From NCBI GenBank assembly GCA_900320055.1, contig ONQS01000003.1, forward strand, positions 1 to 64,000: a DNA stretch of 64,000 nt, read 5' to 3'. The position numbers were made by a program, and so were the translations under genes. Positions 24,867-33,455 of the stretch are shown here, one piece after another; position 1 is the first letter of the stretch, and every line of letters begins with the position of its first letter. The stretch comes from an uncultured Prevotellaceae bacterium. Lineage in GTDB: Bacteria > Bacteroidota > Bacteroidia > Bacteroidales > Muribaculaceae. The notes under the pieces were generated by a model. That model did not search any database and was not told where the DNA came from. It saw nothing but the letters and a program-made list of their open reading frames with translations.

Positions 24867-26141
24867 ATGAAACGGTTATTATACATCTATCTTATGATTG
24901 GTGCCTGCGTGACGGTGACCGCCTCGGGACAGACGCTCGAGGAGTGCCAGCAGGCTGCTGAGCGCAACTATCCGCTCATCGCTCAGCACGACCTGATTGC
25001 CCGCACGACCGACATCACCCTGTCCAATATCCAGAAGGGGTGGCTCCCTCAAGTGACGGCGACCGCTCAGGCGACTTACCAGAGCGCTGTCACCTCATGG
25101 CCCGACGAGATGCAGTCGCTGATGCGGACCATGGGCGTGGCAATGCAGGGTCTGAAGCGGGACCAGTATCGCGTGGGCCTGGATGTGCAGCAGACGGTCT
25201 ATGACGGTGGCGCCATCAGCGCCCAGCGCGAGGTGGCGCGGCGACAGGGCGAGGTGCAGCAGGCTCGCCTCGACGTGGACCTGTATGCGGTGCGGCAGCG
25301 GGTCAACGAGATGTACTTTGGCCTGCTCATGCTCGACGATCAGATCAGTCTGAGCGGTGACCTGAAGAACCAACTGGAGGCCAGCGAGAAAAAACTCACC
25401 TCGATGGTCAAGCACGGCACCGCAGCCCAGTGCGACCTGAACAGTGTCACTGCCGAGCGCCTCAATGTCGTCCAGCAGATGACCACCCTCGAGTCGCAGC
25501 GGCGTGTGCTGGCCGAGATGCTGTCGGCCTTCTGCGGCCTAGAGGTGACAGCAGTGAGCAAACCCCGGCCCGTGCAGGCGGGCTCTGGCAACATGCGGCC
25601 CGAGTTGGCCTTGATCGACAGCCAGTTGAGTCTGGCCGACGCCCAGGAGCGTGCCTTGAACAGCGTCTTGCTGCCCCGAGTGGGCCTGTTTGCCCAAGGC
25701 TATTACGGCTATCCGGGCTACAACATGTTTAAGGACATGATGGGTCGCGAGTGGTCGTGGAACGGCATGGTGGGAGCCCGCGTGACGTGGAACATCGGTG
25801 CCCTGTACACCCGTAGCGGCGACAAGGCCAAAATCGAGTTGCAGCGCGAGACCGCCCGCAACCAGCGCGAGGTGTTCCTGTTCAATAACCGGCTGGAACA
25901 GATGCAGCGGCAGGAGGACATCGACCGCTATAGCAGCCTGATGGCCCAGGACGACGACATCATCGCCCTGCGGCAGCAGGTCCGCAAGGCCGCCGAGTCC
26001 AAACTCTCCCATGGCATCATCGATGTCAACGACCTGGTGAGGGACATCAACAGCGAGAATGCCGCCCGAGTGCAGCGCTCCCTCCACGAGATCGAGATGC
26101 TCAAGGGCATGTATGACCTGAAGTATACCACGAACAATTAA
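24867..26141 (+). CDS. TolC-family outer membrane efflux protein
   Basis: A 424-residue protein with signal peptide (MKRLLYIYLMIGACVTVTASG). It has the two long helical repeats typical of TolC proteins (TLEECQQAAERNYPLIAQHDL, IQKGWLPQVTATAQATYQ, and VGLFAQGYYGYPGYNMFKDM in the second half). It would form the outer-membrane channel for the transporter encoded by the next four genes. First gene of the operon. Confidence 0.9.
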   Translation: MKRLLYIYLMIGACVTVTASGQTLEECQQAAERNYPLIAQHDLIARTTDITLSNIQKGWLPQVTATAQATYQSAVTSWPDEMQSLMRTMGVAMQGLKRDQYRVGLDVQQTVYDGGAISAQREVARRQGEVQQARLDVDLYAVRQRVNEMYFGLLMLDDQISLSGDLKNQLEASEKKLTSMVKHGTAAQCDLNSVTAERLNVVQQMTTLESQRRVLAEMLSAFCGLEVTAVSKPRPVQAGSGNMRPELALIDSQLSLADAQERALNSVLLPRVGLFAQGYYGYPGYNMFKDMMGREWSWNGMVGARVTWNIGALYTRSGDKAKIELQRETARNQREVFLFNNRLEQMQRQEDIDRYSSLMAQDDDIIALRQQVRKAAESKLSHGIIDVNDLVRDINSENAARVQRSLHEIEMLKGMYDLKYTTNN

Positions 26142-26165
26142 AATCAAACAGCATAAAACACTAAG

Positions 26166-27143
26166 ATGAAACAGTTCAAGATCATGGCAAGCGCGGCTCT
26201 GCTGCTGCTGACCGCTTGCGGCAAGAAGGATAAGGCGTTTGACGCCACAGGAACGTTCGAGGCCACCGAAGTCACCATCAGTGCCAAGGCCACGGGCGAG
26301 TTGAAGTCGCTCGATGTGACCGAGGGACAGACCATCGACAACGGCGCCATGGTGGGTCACATCGACACCTATCAGTTGGTGCTCAAAAAGCAGCAACTCG
26401 AGACGCAGCGCAGCCAGTTGCAGGCCAGCAAGCGCCAATTGTCGTCTAACCGGTCGGCCACGAGCAGCCAGCAACTGGACCTGAACAAGCAACTGTCGTC
26501 GGTCCAGCAGCAGATTGCCAATGCCCGGCGCGAGCGTCAGCGCTACAGCGAACTGGTTAAGGACGGCGCCGTGCCCCGCAAGCAACTCGACGACATCGAC
26601 AATCAGATCAAGGTGCTCAACCGCCAACTCGAGGCCACGCGCGACCAGTTGCGCAGCAGCAATGCCGCCCTGGCCGAGCAGGGCAAGGGCCTCAGCGCCC
26701 AGATGGACGGTATCGACGCCCAGGTGGCAGGCATCGACTCGCAGCAGCGCCAACTCGACGACCAGATCGCCAATGCCGACATCGTGGCTCCCTTGGCGGG
26801 AACGGTGCTTGAGAAGTATGTCGAACAGGGCGAATACGTGACCACAGGCAAGCCGCTTTTCAAGATGGCCAACGTGGAGCAGATGTACATCCGTGCCTAT
26901 GTCACCTCGGCCCAGTTGCAGGGTATCAAGGTGGGCCAGACGTGCAAGGTCTTTGCCGACTATGGCGACGGCAACAAGAAGGAGTATGCCGGCACGGTGA
27001 CTTGGATCTCGAGCCGCTCGGAGTTCACGCCCAAGACCATCCTGACCGATGACGAGCGCGCCGACCTGGTGTATGCCGTCAAAATCGCTATCCACAACGA
27101 CGGCTTTGTCAAGATAGGCATGTATGGTGAAGTGAAGTTTTGA
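26166..27143 (+). CDS. HlyD-family membrane fusion lipoprotein
   Basis: A 325-residue adaptor with a lipoprotein signal (LLLLTAC, lipid Cys18). Order: a short biotinyl-lipoyl half (FEATEVTISAKATGELKSL), a long Q-rich coiled coil (about 65-205), the second lipoyl half (ADIVAPLAGTVLEKYVEQGE) and a beta-barrel domain. It links the inner-membrane ABC transporter to the TolC-like channel. It lies 24 bases after the TolC gene. Confidence 0.92.
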   Translation: MKQFKIMASAALLLLTACGKKDKAFDATGTFEATEVTISAKATGELKSLDVTEGQTIDNGAMVGHIDTYQLVLKKQQLETQRSQLQASKRQLSSNRSATSSQQLDLNKQLSSVQQQIANARRERQRYSELVKDGAVPRKQLDDIDNQIKVLNRQLEATRDQLRSSNAALAEQGKGLSAQMDGIDAQVAGIDSQQRQLDDQIANADIVAPLAGTVLEKYVEQGEYVTTGKPLFKMANVEQMYIRAYVTSAQLQGIKVGQTCKVFADYGDGNKKEYAGTVTWISSRSEFTPKTILTDDERADLVYAVKIAIHNDGFVKIGMYGEVKF

Positions 27144-27203
27144 ATCCCGTGAGCCATACAGATTATCGGAAATCTCTGAATCATCCAAGACAGTGACTAG
27201 CCA

Positions 27204-28664
27204 ATGAATGCAATCGAGGTACATAACGTGACCAAGCACTATGGCCAGGTGACGGCGCTCGACGAAGTGACGTTCGCCGTGGGCAAGGGAGAGGTGTTTG
27301 GCCTGATCGGGCCTGACGGCGCCGGCAAGACGACGCTGTATCGCATCCTGTGCACCCTGTTGCTGCCCCAGTCGGGGACAGCGACGGTCGATGGCTATGA
27401 TGTCGTGACCCAGATGAGCGAGATACGCCGCAGGGTGGGGTATATGCCTGGCAAGTTCTCGCTTTATGAGGACTTGACCGTGGAGGAGAACCTGCGGTTC
27501 TTTGCCACCCTGTTTGGCACGACGGTCGAGGAGGGCTATGACAGCATCCGCGCCATCTATGGCCAGATCGAGCGCTTCAAGGACCGCAAGGCGGGCGCCC
27601 TGTCGGGTGGCATGAAGCAGAAACTGGCGCTCTCGTGTGCCCTGGTGCACCAACCCAGTGTCCTGTTTCTGGATGAGCCCACCACGGGTGTCGACCCCGT
27701 GAGCCGCAAGGAGTTGTGGGACATGCTGGGCGCCCTCAAGGGACGCGATATCACCATTGTGGCTTCGACACCCTATCTCGACGAGGTGCGCCGCTGCGAG
27801 CGTGTGGCCTTTCTCGACCATGGCCAGGTGCGTGGCGTGGGGTCGCCCGACGAGATACTGACCCGCTTTGCCGACATCTTCAACCCGCCCGGCCTAGACC
27901 ATCAGCAGGGTGGCGAGGTCAGGGACGAGAATGTCATCGAGGTGGAGCATCTGGTCAAGGCCTTCGGCAGTTTCCATGCGGTGGACGACATCAGTTTCAC
28001 CGTCAAGCGCGGCGAGATATTCGGTTTTCTGGGAGCCAATGGTGCCGGCAAGACGACTGCAATGCACATGCTCACCGGTTTGAACCAGCCCACGAGCGGC
28101 ACCGGCCGTGTGGTGGGCTATGACATCCGCACCGAGCATGAGCAGATCAAGCGGCACATCGGCTACATGAGTCAGCGCTTCTCGCTCTACGAGGACCTGA
28201 CGGTGAGCGAAAACATCCGCTTGTTTGGCGGTATCTACGGCATGGACGACCGTGAAATCGCCCGCAAGACCGACGAGTTGCTCGAGCGGTTGCGCTTCGG
28301 CGAGCACAAGCACACGCTGGTCGCTTCGTTGCCCCTGGGGTGGAAGCAGAAACTGGCCTTCTCGGTGTCGATCTTCCATGAGCCGGGCGTGGTCTTTCTG
28401 GACGAGCCCACAGGCGGCGTCGATCCGGCCACGAGGCGACAGTTCTGGGAACTCATCTATGACGCGGCGTCGCGCGGCATCACCGTGTTTGTCACCACCC
28501 ACTATATGGACGAGGCCGAGTATTGCGACCGCATCTCGATTATGGTCGACGGCAAGATCAAGGCCATCGGCACCCCCGATGAGTTGAAGCACAAGTATAA
28601 CCAGCCCGATATGGATCATGTGTTCACCTATCTGGCGCGTCAAGCCACGCGTAGCAGCGATTAA
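27204..28664 (+). CDS. Tandem ABC ATPase (YbhF-like)
   Basis: A 486-residue protein with two complete nucleotide-binding domains. Domain 1: Walker A GPDGAGKTTL (Asp where Asn is usual), signature LSGGMKQKLAL, Walker B VLFLDEPTTGVD. Domain 2: Walker A GANGAGKTTA, Walker B VVFLDEPTGGVDP, but the signature is SLPLGWKQKLA rather than LSGG, as in YbhF-type pumps. Together with the two ABC-2 permeases, the adaptor and the TolC protein it matches the E. coli ybhG-F-S-R plan for drug or cation export. The two domains may not be equivalent in ATP hydrolysis. Confidence 0.92.
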   Translation: MNAIEVHNVTKHYGQVTALDEVTFAVGKGEVFGLIGPDGAGKTTLYRILCTLLLPQSGTATVDGYDVVTQMSEIRRRVGYMPGKFSLYEDLTVEENLRFFATLFGTTVEEGYDSIRAIYGQIERFKDRKAGALSGGMKQKLALSCALVHQPSVLFLDEPTTGVDPVSRKELWDMLGALKGRDITIVASTPYLDEVRRCERVAFLDHGQVRGVGSPDEILTRFADIFNPPGLDHQQGGEVRDENVIEVEHLVKAFGSFHAVDDISFTVKRGEIFGFLGANGAGKTTAMHMLTGLNQPTSGTGRVVGYDIRTEHEQIKRHIGYMSQRFSLYEDLTVSENIRLFGGIYGMDDREIARKTDELLERLRFGEHKHTLVASLPLGWKQKLAFSVSIFHEPGVVFLDEPTGGVDPATRRQFWELIYDAASRGITVFVTTHYMDEAEYCDRISIMVDGKIKAIGTPDELKHKYNQPDMDHVFTYLARQATRSSD

Positions 28665-28670
28665 GTGATT

Positions 28671-29729
28671 ATGAAACAGTTCATCTCATTCGTTATCAAG
28701 GAGGCCAAGCACATCTTGCGCGACAAGCGCACGATGCTCATCCTGTTTGGCATGCCGCTGGTGCTGATGCTGCTGTTTGGCTTCGCCATCACCACCGATG
28801 TGCGCAACGTGCGCACCGTGGTGGTCACCAGCAGCATGGATCACTTGACGCAGCAGGCTGTCGATCGGCTGGCCGCCTCGGAGTATTTTACCATTACCGC
28901 CACGGTAGCCGTGCCGCGCCAGGCCGAGCAGGCCATCCGTGACCAGCGGGCCGACCTGGCCATCGTGTTTGGTCCCAACTTCGCCTCCAAGCGCAGCGGC
29001 GTGCAGTTTATAGTCGATGGCGCCGACCCCAATATGGCCCAGATGTGGACAAACTATGCCACCGCGGTGATTCTCAATGCCGATGGCGGCGCAGTCAACA
29101 CCAAGATGCTTTATAACCCGCAGTTGCGCTCGGCTTACAACTTTGTGCCCGCCATTATGGGCATGCTGTTGATGCTGGTGTGTGCGATGATGACGTCGAT
29201 CTCGATTGTGCGTGAGAAGGAGAAGGGCACCATGGAGGTGCTGCTCGTCTCGCCCGTCAAGCCCCTGATGATCATTATTGCCAAGGCCATTCCCTATCTG
29301 GCGCTCGCCTTTGTCATCCTAGTGATAATTCTGCTGATGGCCCGCTTTGTCCTGGGTGTGCCGCTGGCGGGCTCGCTAGGGTGGATTCTGGTCATTTCCA
29401 CCATCTACATCCTGCTGGCACTGTCGTTGGGCCTGCTCATCTCCAGTGTGGCCCGCACCCAACTTGTGGCGTTGCTGCTGTCGGCGATGGTGCTGCTGAT
29501 GCCCATCGTGATGCTGAGCGGCATGCTGTTTCCCGTTGAGTCGATGCCTGCCATCCTGCAGTGGATATCTGCGGTGATACCCCCGCGGTATTACATCGAG
29601 GCGATGCGCAAGTTGATGATTATGGGTGTGGGAGTCGGCCAGGTCATGCGCGAGATGGACATCCTGTTGCTGATGCTTGCCGTGTTGCTGGCTCTGGCCC
29701 TAGCCTCATTTAAGAAACGACTTGAATAA
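28671..29729 (+). CDS. ABC-2 type permease (YbhS-like)
   Basis: A 352-residue inner-membrane permease: one helix near the N-terminus (TMLILFGMPLVLMLLFGFA), a periplasmic domain of about 130 residues, then five helices including SIVREKEKGTMEVLLVSPVK, the ABC-2 signature region. The ATG 6 bases after the ATPase stop codon is chosen over GTG at 28665. It should pair with the next permease. Confidence 0.92.
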   Translation: MKQFISFVIKEAKHILRDKRTMLILFGMPLVLMLLFGFAITTDVRNVRTVVVTSSMDHLTQQAVDRLAASEYFTITATVAVPRQAEQAIRDQRADLAIVFGPNFASKRSGVQFIVDGADPNMAQMWTNYATAVILNADGGAVNTKMLYNPQLRSAYNFVPAIMGMLLMLVCAMMTSISIVREKEKGTMEVLLVSPVKPLMIIIAKAIPYLALAFVILVIILLMARFVLGVPLAGSLGWILVISTIYILLALSLGLLISSVARTQLVALLLSAMVLLMPIVMLSGMLFPVESMPAILQWISAVIPPRYYIEAMRKLMIMGVGVGQVMREMDILLLMLAVLLALALASFKKRLE

Positions 29730-29743
29730 ACGCACAGATTGTT

Positions 29744-30829
29744 ATGTCACTGAAATATCTCATACAGAAGGAGTTTACACAGATACGCCGCAATGCCTTC
29801 CTGCCGCGCCTCATCGTGGCATTTCCCATCATGATCATGTGTGTGATGCCGTGGGTGATGAATATGGAGGTCAAGAATGTCAAGGTCGCCGTCGTGGACA
29901 ACGACCGCTCGACCCTCTCGCAGCAGTTGGTGCATAGCGTGGAGGCCAGCAATTACTTCATCTTCAAGGGGCAGCAGCCCACCTACCACGGCGCGCTGCA
30001 GCAGGTGGAACGCTCCCAGTGCGACGTCGTGATGGTGATTCCCCAGGACTATGAGCACGATGTGGCTCTGGGGCGGCACCCACAGGTGATGATTGCCGCC
30101 AACGCCGTCAACGGCACCAAGGGCTCGATGGGCTCTTCCTACCTGTCACAGATTGTCACGGCCCATGTCAACCCCGATGTCGCGTCGATGCAGTCGCGGG
30201 TGTCCACCTTGTTCCTGTATAATAAGCACCTGAATTTCAAACTCTTTATGATACCCGCCCTGTTTGCTATCGTGATGATGCTGATGACGGGTTTCCTGCC
30301 AGCGCTCAACATCGTGGGCGAGAAAGAGGCGGGCACCATCGAGCAGATCAACGTCACCCCAGTGAGCAAGTGGGCCTTTATCCTGGCCAAACTCATCCCT
30401 TACTGGATCATCGCCCTGTTTGTCATCACGGTGTGTCTGTTGCTCGCTTGGGCCGTGTATGGCATCACCAGTGCGGGTCCGCTGGCGCTGATCTATCTGC
30501 TGGCTTTGCTGCTGGCTTTGTTCTTCTCGTCGTTTGGCCTGATTGTGTCCAACTATAGCGACACTATGCAGCAAGCCATCTTTGTGATGTGGTTTTTTGT
30601 CGTGGTGATGCTGCTGCTCAGCGGCCTGTTCACGCCCACGCGCTCGATGCCGTCGTGGGCCTATGCCACGACCTATGTCAACCCGATGTGCTACTTTATC
30701 GACGCGATGCGCACGGTGTTTGTGCGTGGTGGCGGCATAGCGAGCATTTGGCACCAGGTGTTGGCTTTGCTGGGCATCGGTTCGGTGATGGCTGCATGGG
30801 CCGTAGTCAGTTACAAGAAAAACACCTGA
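29744..30829 (+). CDS. ABC-2 type permease (YbhR-like)
   Basis: A 361-residue permease with the same plan as its upstream neighbour: N-terminal helix, periplasmic domain, then helices with NIVGEKEAGTIEQINVTPVS. The two likely form a heterodimeric channel driven by the tandem ATPase. Last gene of the operon; a GC-rich hairpin follows. Confidence 0.92.
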   Translation: MSLKYLIQKEFTQIRRNAFLPRLIVAFPIMIMCVMPWVMNMEVKNVKVAVVDNDRSTLSQQLVHSVEASNYFIFKGQQPTYHGALQQVERSQCDVVMVIPQDYEHDVALGRHPQVMIAANAVNGTKGSMGSSYLSQIVTAHVNPDVASMQSRVSTLFLYNKHLNFKLFMIPALFAIVMMLMTGFLPALNIVGEKEAGTIEQINVTPVSKWAFILAKLIPYWIIALFVITVCLLLAWAVYGITSAGPLALIYLLALLLALFFSSFGLIVSNYSDTMQQAIFVMWFFVVVMLLLSGLFTPTRSMPSWAYATTYVNPMCYFIDAMRTVFVRGGGIASIWHQVLALLGIGSVMAAWAVVSYKKNT

Positions 30830-30886
30830 CGCCCCCTTTGCCCCCTCTCAAAAGGCAACAATAAGTCCAGTCAGTCCTGCCCATAT

Positions 30887-30931
30887 CTCAAAAAGCAGTC
30901 CCCGTGGTCGCCGGCAGCGGCCACGGGGACT
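30887..30931 (-). terminator. Terminator between convergent units
   Basis: Eleven-base perfect stem AGTCCCCGTGG (30897-30907) with CCACGGGGACT (30921-30931). On the minus strand it is followed by GCTTTTTGAG, so it mainly ends the lipoprotein transcript. Confidence 0.75.
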
Positions 30932-30952
30932 GGTGTGGAATCGTTGTATCAA

Positions 30953-31747
30953 TTAGTTTGATTGGGCGGGGAACAGGCTGCCAGTTACCTTGTATTCCAG
31001 GCCGTTGCATTTAAACGAACCGTTGATGGACAGGCACTGCTCATAGAGGTGGAACTCTACGTCGGTGAGCGTGTAGAAGCCCTTGTAATCAGACTCAATC
31101 TTGTCGGCGGTAATCGTGTAACCTGTGCTGGTGGGGGTTACCGTCAAGCCCTCGTATTGCAGTTCGGGGGCGTCGACCGAGCCGTTGAGGGTCGATACAA
31201 AGTTGGACAACTTCAGGATGCAGGTCTCGCCTCGGGTGTCGAGGGCAAACAGGTAGGCCGACTGCTGGTGGCTGCCTGAGTTGCCGTTGGCGGGATTGCT
31301 GATGGCTGTGGTGGTGTAGGCATACAGCAGTTGGGTGGTCATGATGGCGCTAACGCCCGGCGTGGGGGTGTCGGTGCGGTACCACATCATGCCGCTGGCA
31401 AAGTCAATGATCAGGGGGGTTGAGCCGACATTGCCGCTCGTGGTCTCAGCATAATAGACCGAACCATTCTGTCTTGTGAGTTTCATATCGGGCGAGTTGA
31501 CCGATTGGGTCTGGCCGTTCTCGTCGATGAAGGTGGTGTTGAGTCTGATCTTCATGTTGGTGTAGTCCACCTCGATCTTGCCAGTGCTTTGCGAGAAGGT
31601 GACGGTCTCGTCGTCGTTGTTGACCAGGCGCGTGTTGATGGTCGCGCTGACGGTCTGCTTGTTTTCGGGCTCATCATTATCATCGCCACAGGCGGTGAAC
31701 ATAACCATGCCCAGCAGTGTGAGCATCAGGAATGATAATTTCTTCAT
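30953..31747 (-). CDS. Surface lipoprotein 1 of three related lipoproteins
   Basis: A 264-residue lipoprotein of unknown function. The signal ends MVMFTAC (lipid Cys20), followed by GDDNDEPEN, an acidic stretch like the Bacteroidota surface export signal. The rest is predicted beta-rich with no catalytic motif. Segments such as LTVTPTSTGYTITADKI and LSINGSFKCNGLEYKVTG align by pattern with the next gene upstream. It is 47 bases downstream of that gene with no promoter of its own, so it is the distal gene of a pair. Confidence 0.75.
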   Translation of the reverse strand: MKKLSFLMLTLLGMVMFTACGDDNDEPENKQTVSATINTRLVNNDDETVTFSQSTGKIEVDYTNMKIRLNTTFIDENGQTQSVNSPDMKLTRQNGSVYYAETTSGNVGSTPLIIDFASGMMWYRTDTPTPGVSAIMTTQLLYAYTTTAISNPANGNSGSHQQSAYLFALDTRGETCILKLSNFVSTLNGSVDAPELQYEGLTVTPTSTGYTITADKIESDYKGFYTLTDVEFHLYEQCLSINGSFKCNGLEYKVTGSLFPAQSN

Positions 31748-31794
31748 TGTCGTTGTATTGTGTTGAATTAATCGTTTGGATTCTGGTTGATCAA

Positions 31795-32649
31795 TCAATA
31801 GGCGGTGTAGTCGGGGTAGGTTCTGCCGCCAGCCACTACCGTAGCGCTGCTTCCGATCATGTAGTTGATCATGAGGGTGTCGTTGACCAGATCGACGTTG
31901 GCGTCAAAGGTCTTGAACGGATACTTGTCGGTGGTCTTGGTGTTGTAGCCGGTGCTGTCGGTCCAGGCCTTGTACAGGGCCGATGTCGACAGGTTGGTGC
32001 CTGTCAGGCTATAGCCGTTGGGGGTGACGGTGCAGGGCACGCTCATCGCCGTGATGCTGATGAATCGTCTCAAGTCCTTGGCATGTACGATGTCCATTAC
32101 CTTGACGACGGCGTTGGACGTCGTGGGCGACAGGGTGAACTGGTAGATGGCATTGTCGATTGTGGTAGCCTTGGTCGTGTCGTCATAGGTGATGACGCTC
32201 CTGGTCTTCAGGAAGAACACATCTGCTATGGTCGAGATGATGCGGATGCCGTCGGCTGTGGTGTAACGGTAGCGCATCGAGGCCTCGTTAAAATCGACAT
32301 AACCGCTGAACTTGCTGTCCTTGGGCGAGCGCAACTCGTAGAATCCCAGTCGCTTGGGTGTTGCGGTGAGGTCGTCGAGACGGATGGTCTTGTCGCCGTT
32401 ACCGTCGTTGTAGTTGAGTTCGAGCGACGCCTTGTGGTTGGTGGTGTCGAGCGTCAGGCGGTTGTGGGTGCTGCTCATGCCCAGCACTTGGCCATTGACC
32501 GTGTTGTACAGGTGGTTGACCATAGGAGTGTTGACGACAAACACGCCATCGCCTCGCTTGTCATTGCCGCCAGAGGGCTCGTCGTTGCCGCACGAGATGA
32601 CTCCCAGGATCAAGCCTGCAGCGGCTATCATCAGTAAAATCTTCTTCAT
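31795..32649 (-). CDS. Surface lipoprotein 2 of three related lipoproteins
   Basis: A 284-residue lipoprotein: signal MKKILLMIAAAGLILGVISC (Cys20) followed by GNDEPSGG. The body resembles lipoprotein 1 in layout: a lipid anchor, an N-terminal beta domain, then TVTPNGYSLTGTNLS and a strand NDTLMINYMIG near the end. Function unknown. The start is at the Met giving a proper lipoprotein signal; the frame continues 30 codons upstream through the promoter region and is not used. Confidence 0.75.
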   Translation of the reverse strand: MKKILLMIAAAGLILGVISCGNDEPSGGNDKRGDGVFVVNTPMVNHLYNTVNGQVLGMSSTHNRLTLDTTNHKASLELNYNDGNGDKTIRLDDLTATPKRLGFYELRSPKDSKFSGYVDFNEASMRYRYTTADGIRIISTIADVFFLKTRSVITYDDTTKATTIDNAIYQFTLSPTTSNAVVKVMDIVHAKDLRRFISITAMSVPCTVTPNGYSLTGTNLSTSALYKAWTDSTGYNTKTTDKYPFKTFDANVDLVNDTLMINYMIGSSATVVAGGRTYPDYTAY

Positions 32650-32693
32650 GTCTGTGTTGGATGTAGTTGAAAAAATCTGCCTCATTGGCGCGG

Positions 32694-32701
32694 CAAAGAT
32701 A
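32694..32701 (-). promoter_or_regulatory. -7 element for lipoprotein 2
   Basis: TATCTTTG on the minus strand, 45 bases upstream of the ATG and directly after the terminator of lipoprotein 3. The -33 spacing is poor. Confidence 0.5.
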
Positions 32702-32704
32702 CAT

Positions 32705-32742
32705 TTAAAAAACAAATGGTGCACCGAATCTTGCACCATTTG
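32705..32742 (-). terminator. Terminator of lipoprotein 3 gene
   Basis: Perfect 11-base stem CAAATGGTGCA with TGCACCATTTG (32713-32742), 8-base loop, followed on the minus strand by TTTTTT. It lies just before the promoter of the next gene. Confidence 0.85.
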
Positions 32743-32777
32743 TAATGTTTTTTATGAAAATATATGTTAATTGACGG

Positions 32778-33239
32778 TTACTTGAGTTTGCCACTATCGG
32801 CAAAGTGGCCTCCGTGACAGTCAAATGCGATGTCATAGGTGCGGTTCTTGGTGTCGACGGTACACGTGAGGTTGGTCACCAGATAGCGGTCGTCGGTGAG
32901 TTGCATCATCGTGCTGCCACGCTGCATGTAGGGGTGCATGCCTGTGCCGGCATAGGTGAATACGTTGCCCGTCTTGTCAACGGTGAGGGGGGCGTCCACG
33001 CGGATGCTCATAGCGGGCGACTGGGCTTCGCCGATGGTAAACACGATGTTATACATGTAGATGCTGCTTGAATCCTTCTCGGTGTTGATGGCGAACAGGA
33101 AGTGCAGATCGGTCTCGTTGTCATAAGCGCTCTCCAGGTCGGCGCTCACGGGCTTGTCGGGTTCATTGTCCTTGCCACATGCGCTGAAGACCAGGCTCAG
33201 CATGGTGACAACAAACAACAGGGTGAAAATCTTCTTCAT
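32778..33239 (-). CDS. Surface lipoprotein 3, short relative
   Basis: A 153-residue lipoprotein (MKKIFTLLFVVTMLSLVFSA, Cys21, then GKDNEPDK). It looks like a shortened relative of the two downstream lipoproteins: FLFAINTEKDSSSIYMYN corresponds to YLFALDTRGETCILKLSN in lipoprotein 1, and the terminal strand pattern is kept. It has its own promoter and terminator and follows the TonB receptor gene by 216 bases. Function unknown; a ligand-binding partner of the receptor is possible. Confidence 0.75.
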   Translation of the reverse strand: MKKIFTLLFVVTMLSLVFSACGKDNEPDKPVSADLESAYDNETDLHFLFAINTEKDSSSIYMYNIVFTIGEAQSPAMSIRVDAPLTVDKTGNVFTYAGTGMHPYMQRGSTMMQLTDDRYLVTNLTCTVDTKNRTYDIAFDCHGGHFADSGKLK

Positions 33240-33324
33240 TACTCTCTTGTTTATATAAAAATGATTGATAAAAATGATTATTCCGTTGATTGGACTAAAT
33301 GGGTCTTGACGCAGTTAGCGGGTG

Positions 33325-33355
33325 CAAAAGTAGATGCTTTTGTTTTAATCTGCAA
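33325..33355 (-). promoter_or_regulatory. Promoter of lipoprotein 3 gene
   Basis: Minus strand: TTG at 33355-33353 and TACTTTTG at 33332-33325, spacing 20 bases. Confidence 0.6.
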
Positions 33356-33455
33356 GTTTTTTTGAGAAGAATTATTAATAATTATCAGTCTGTGCGCTTC
33401 GCTCAATCTTTGGGTGAACGGTATGGGCTGCTGTGACTTAAAGGCCCGAAAAGGC

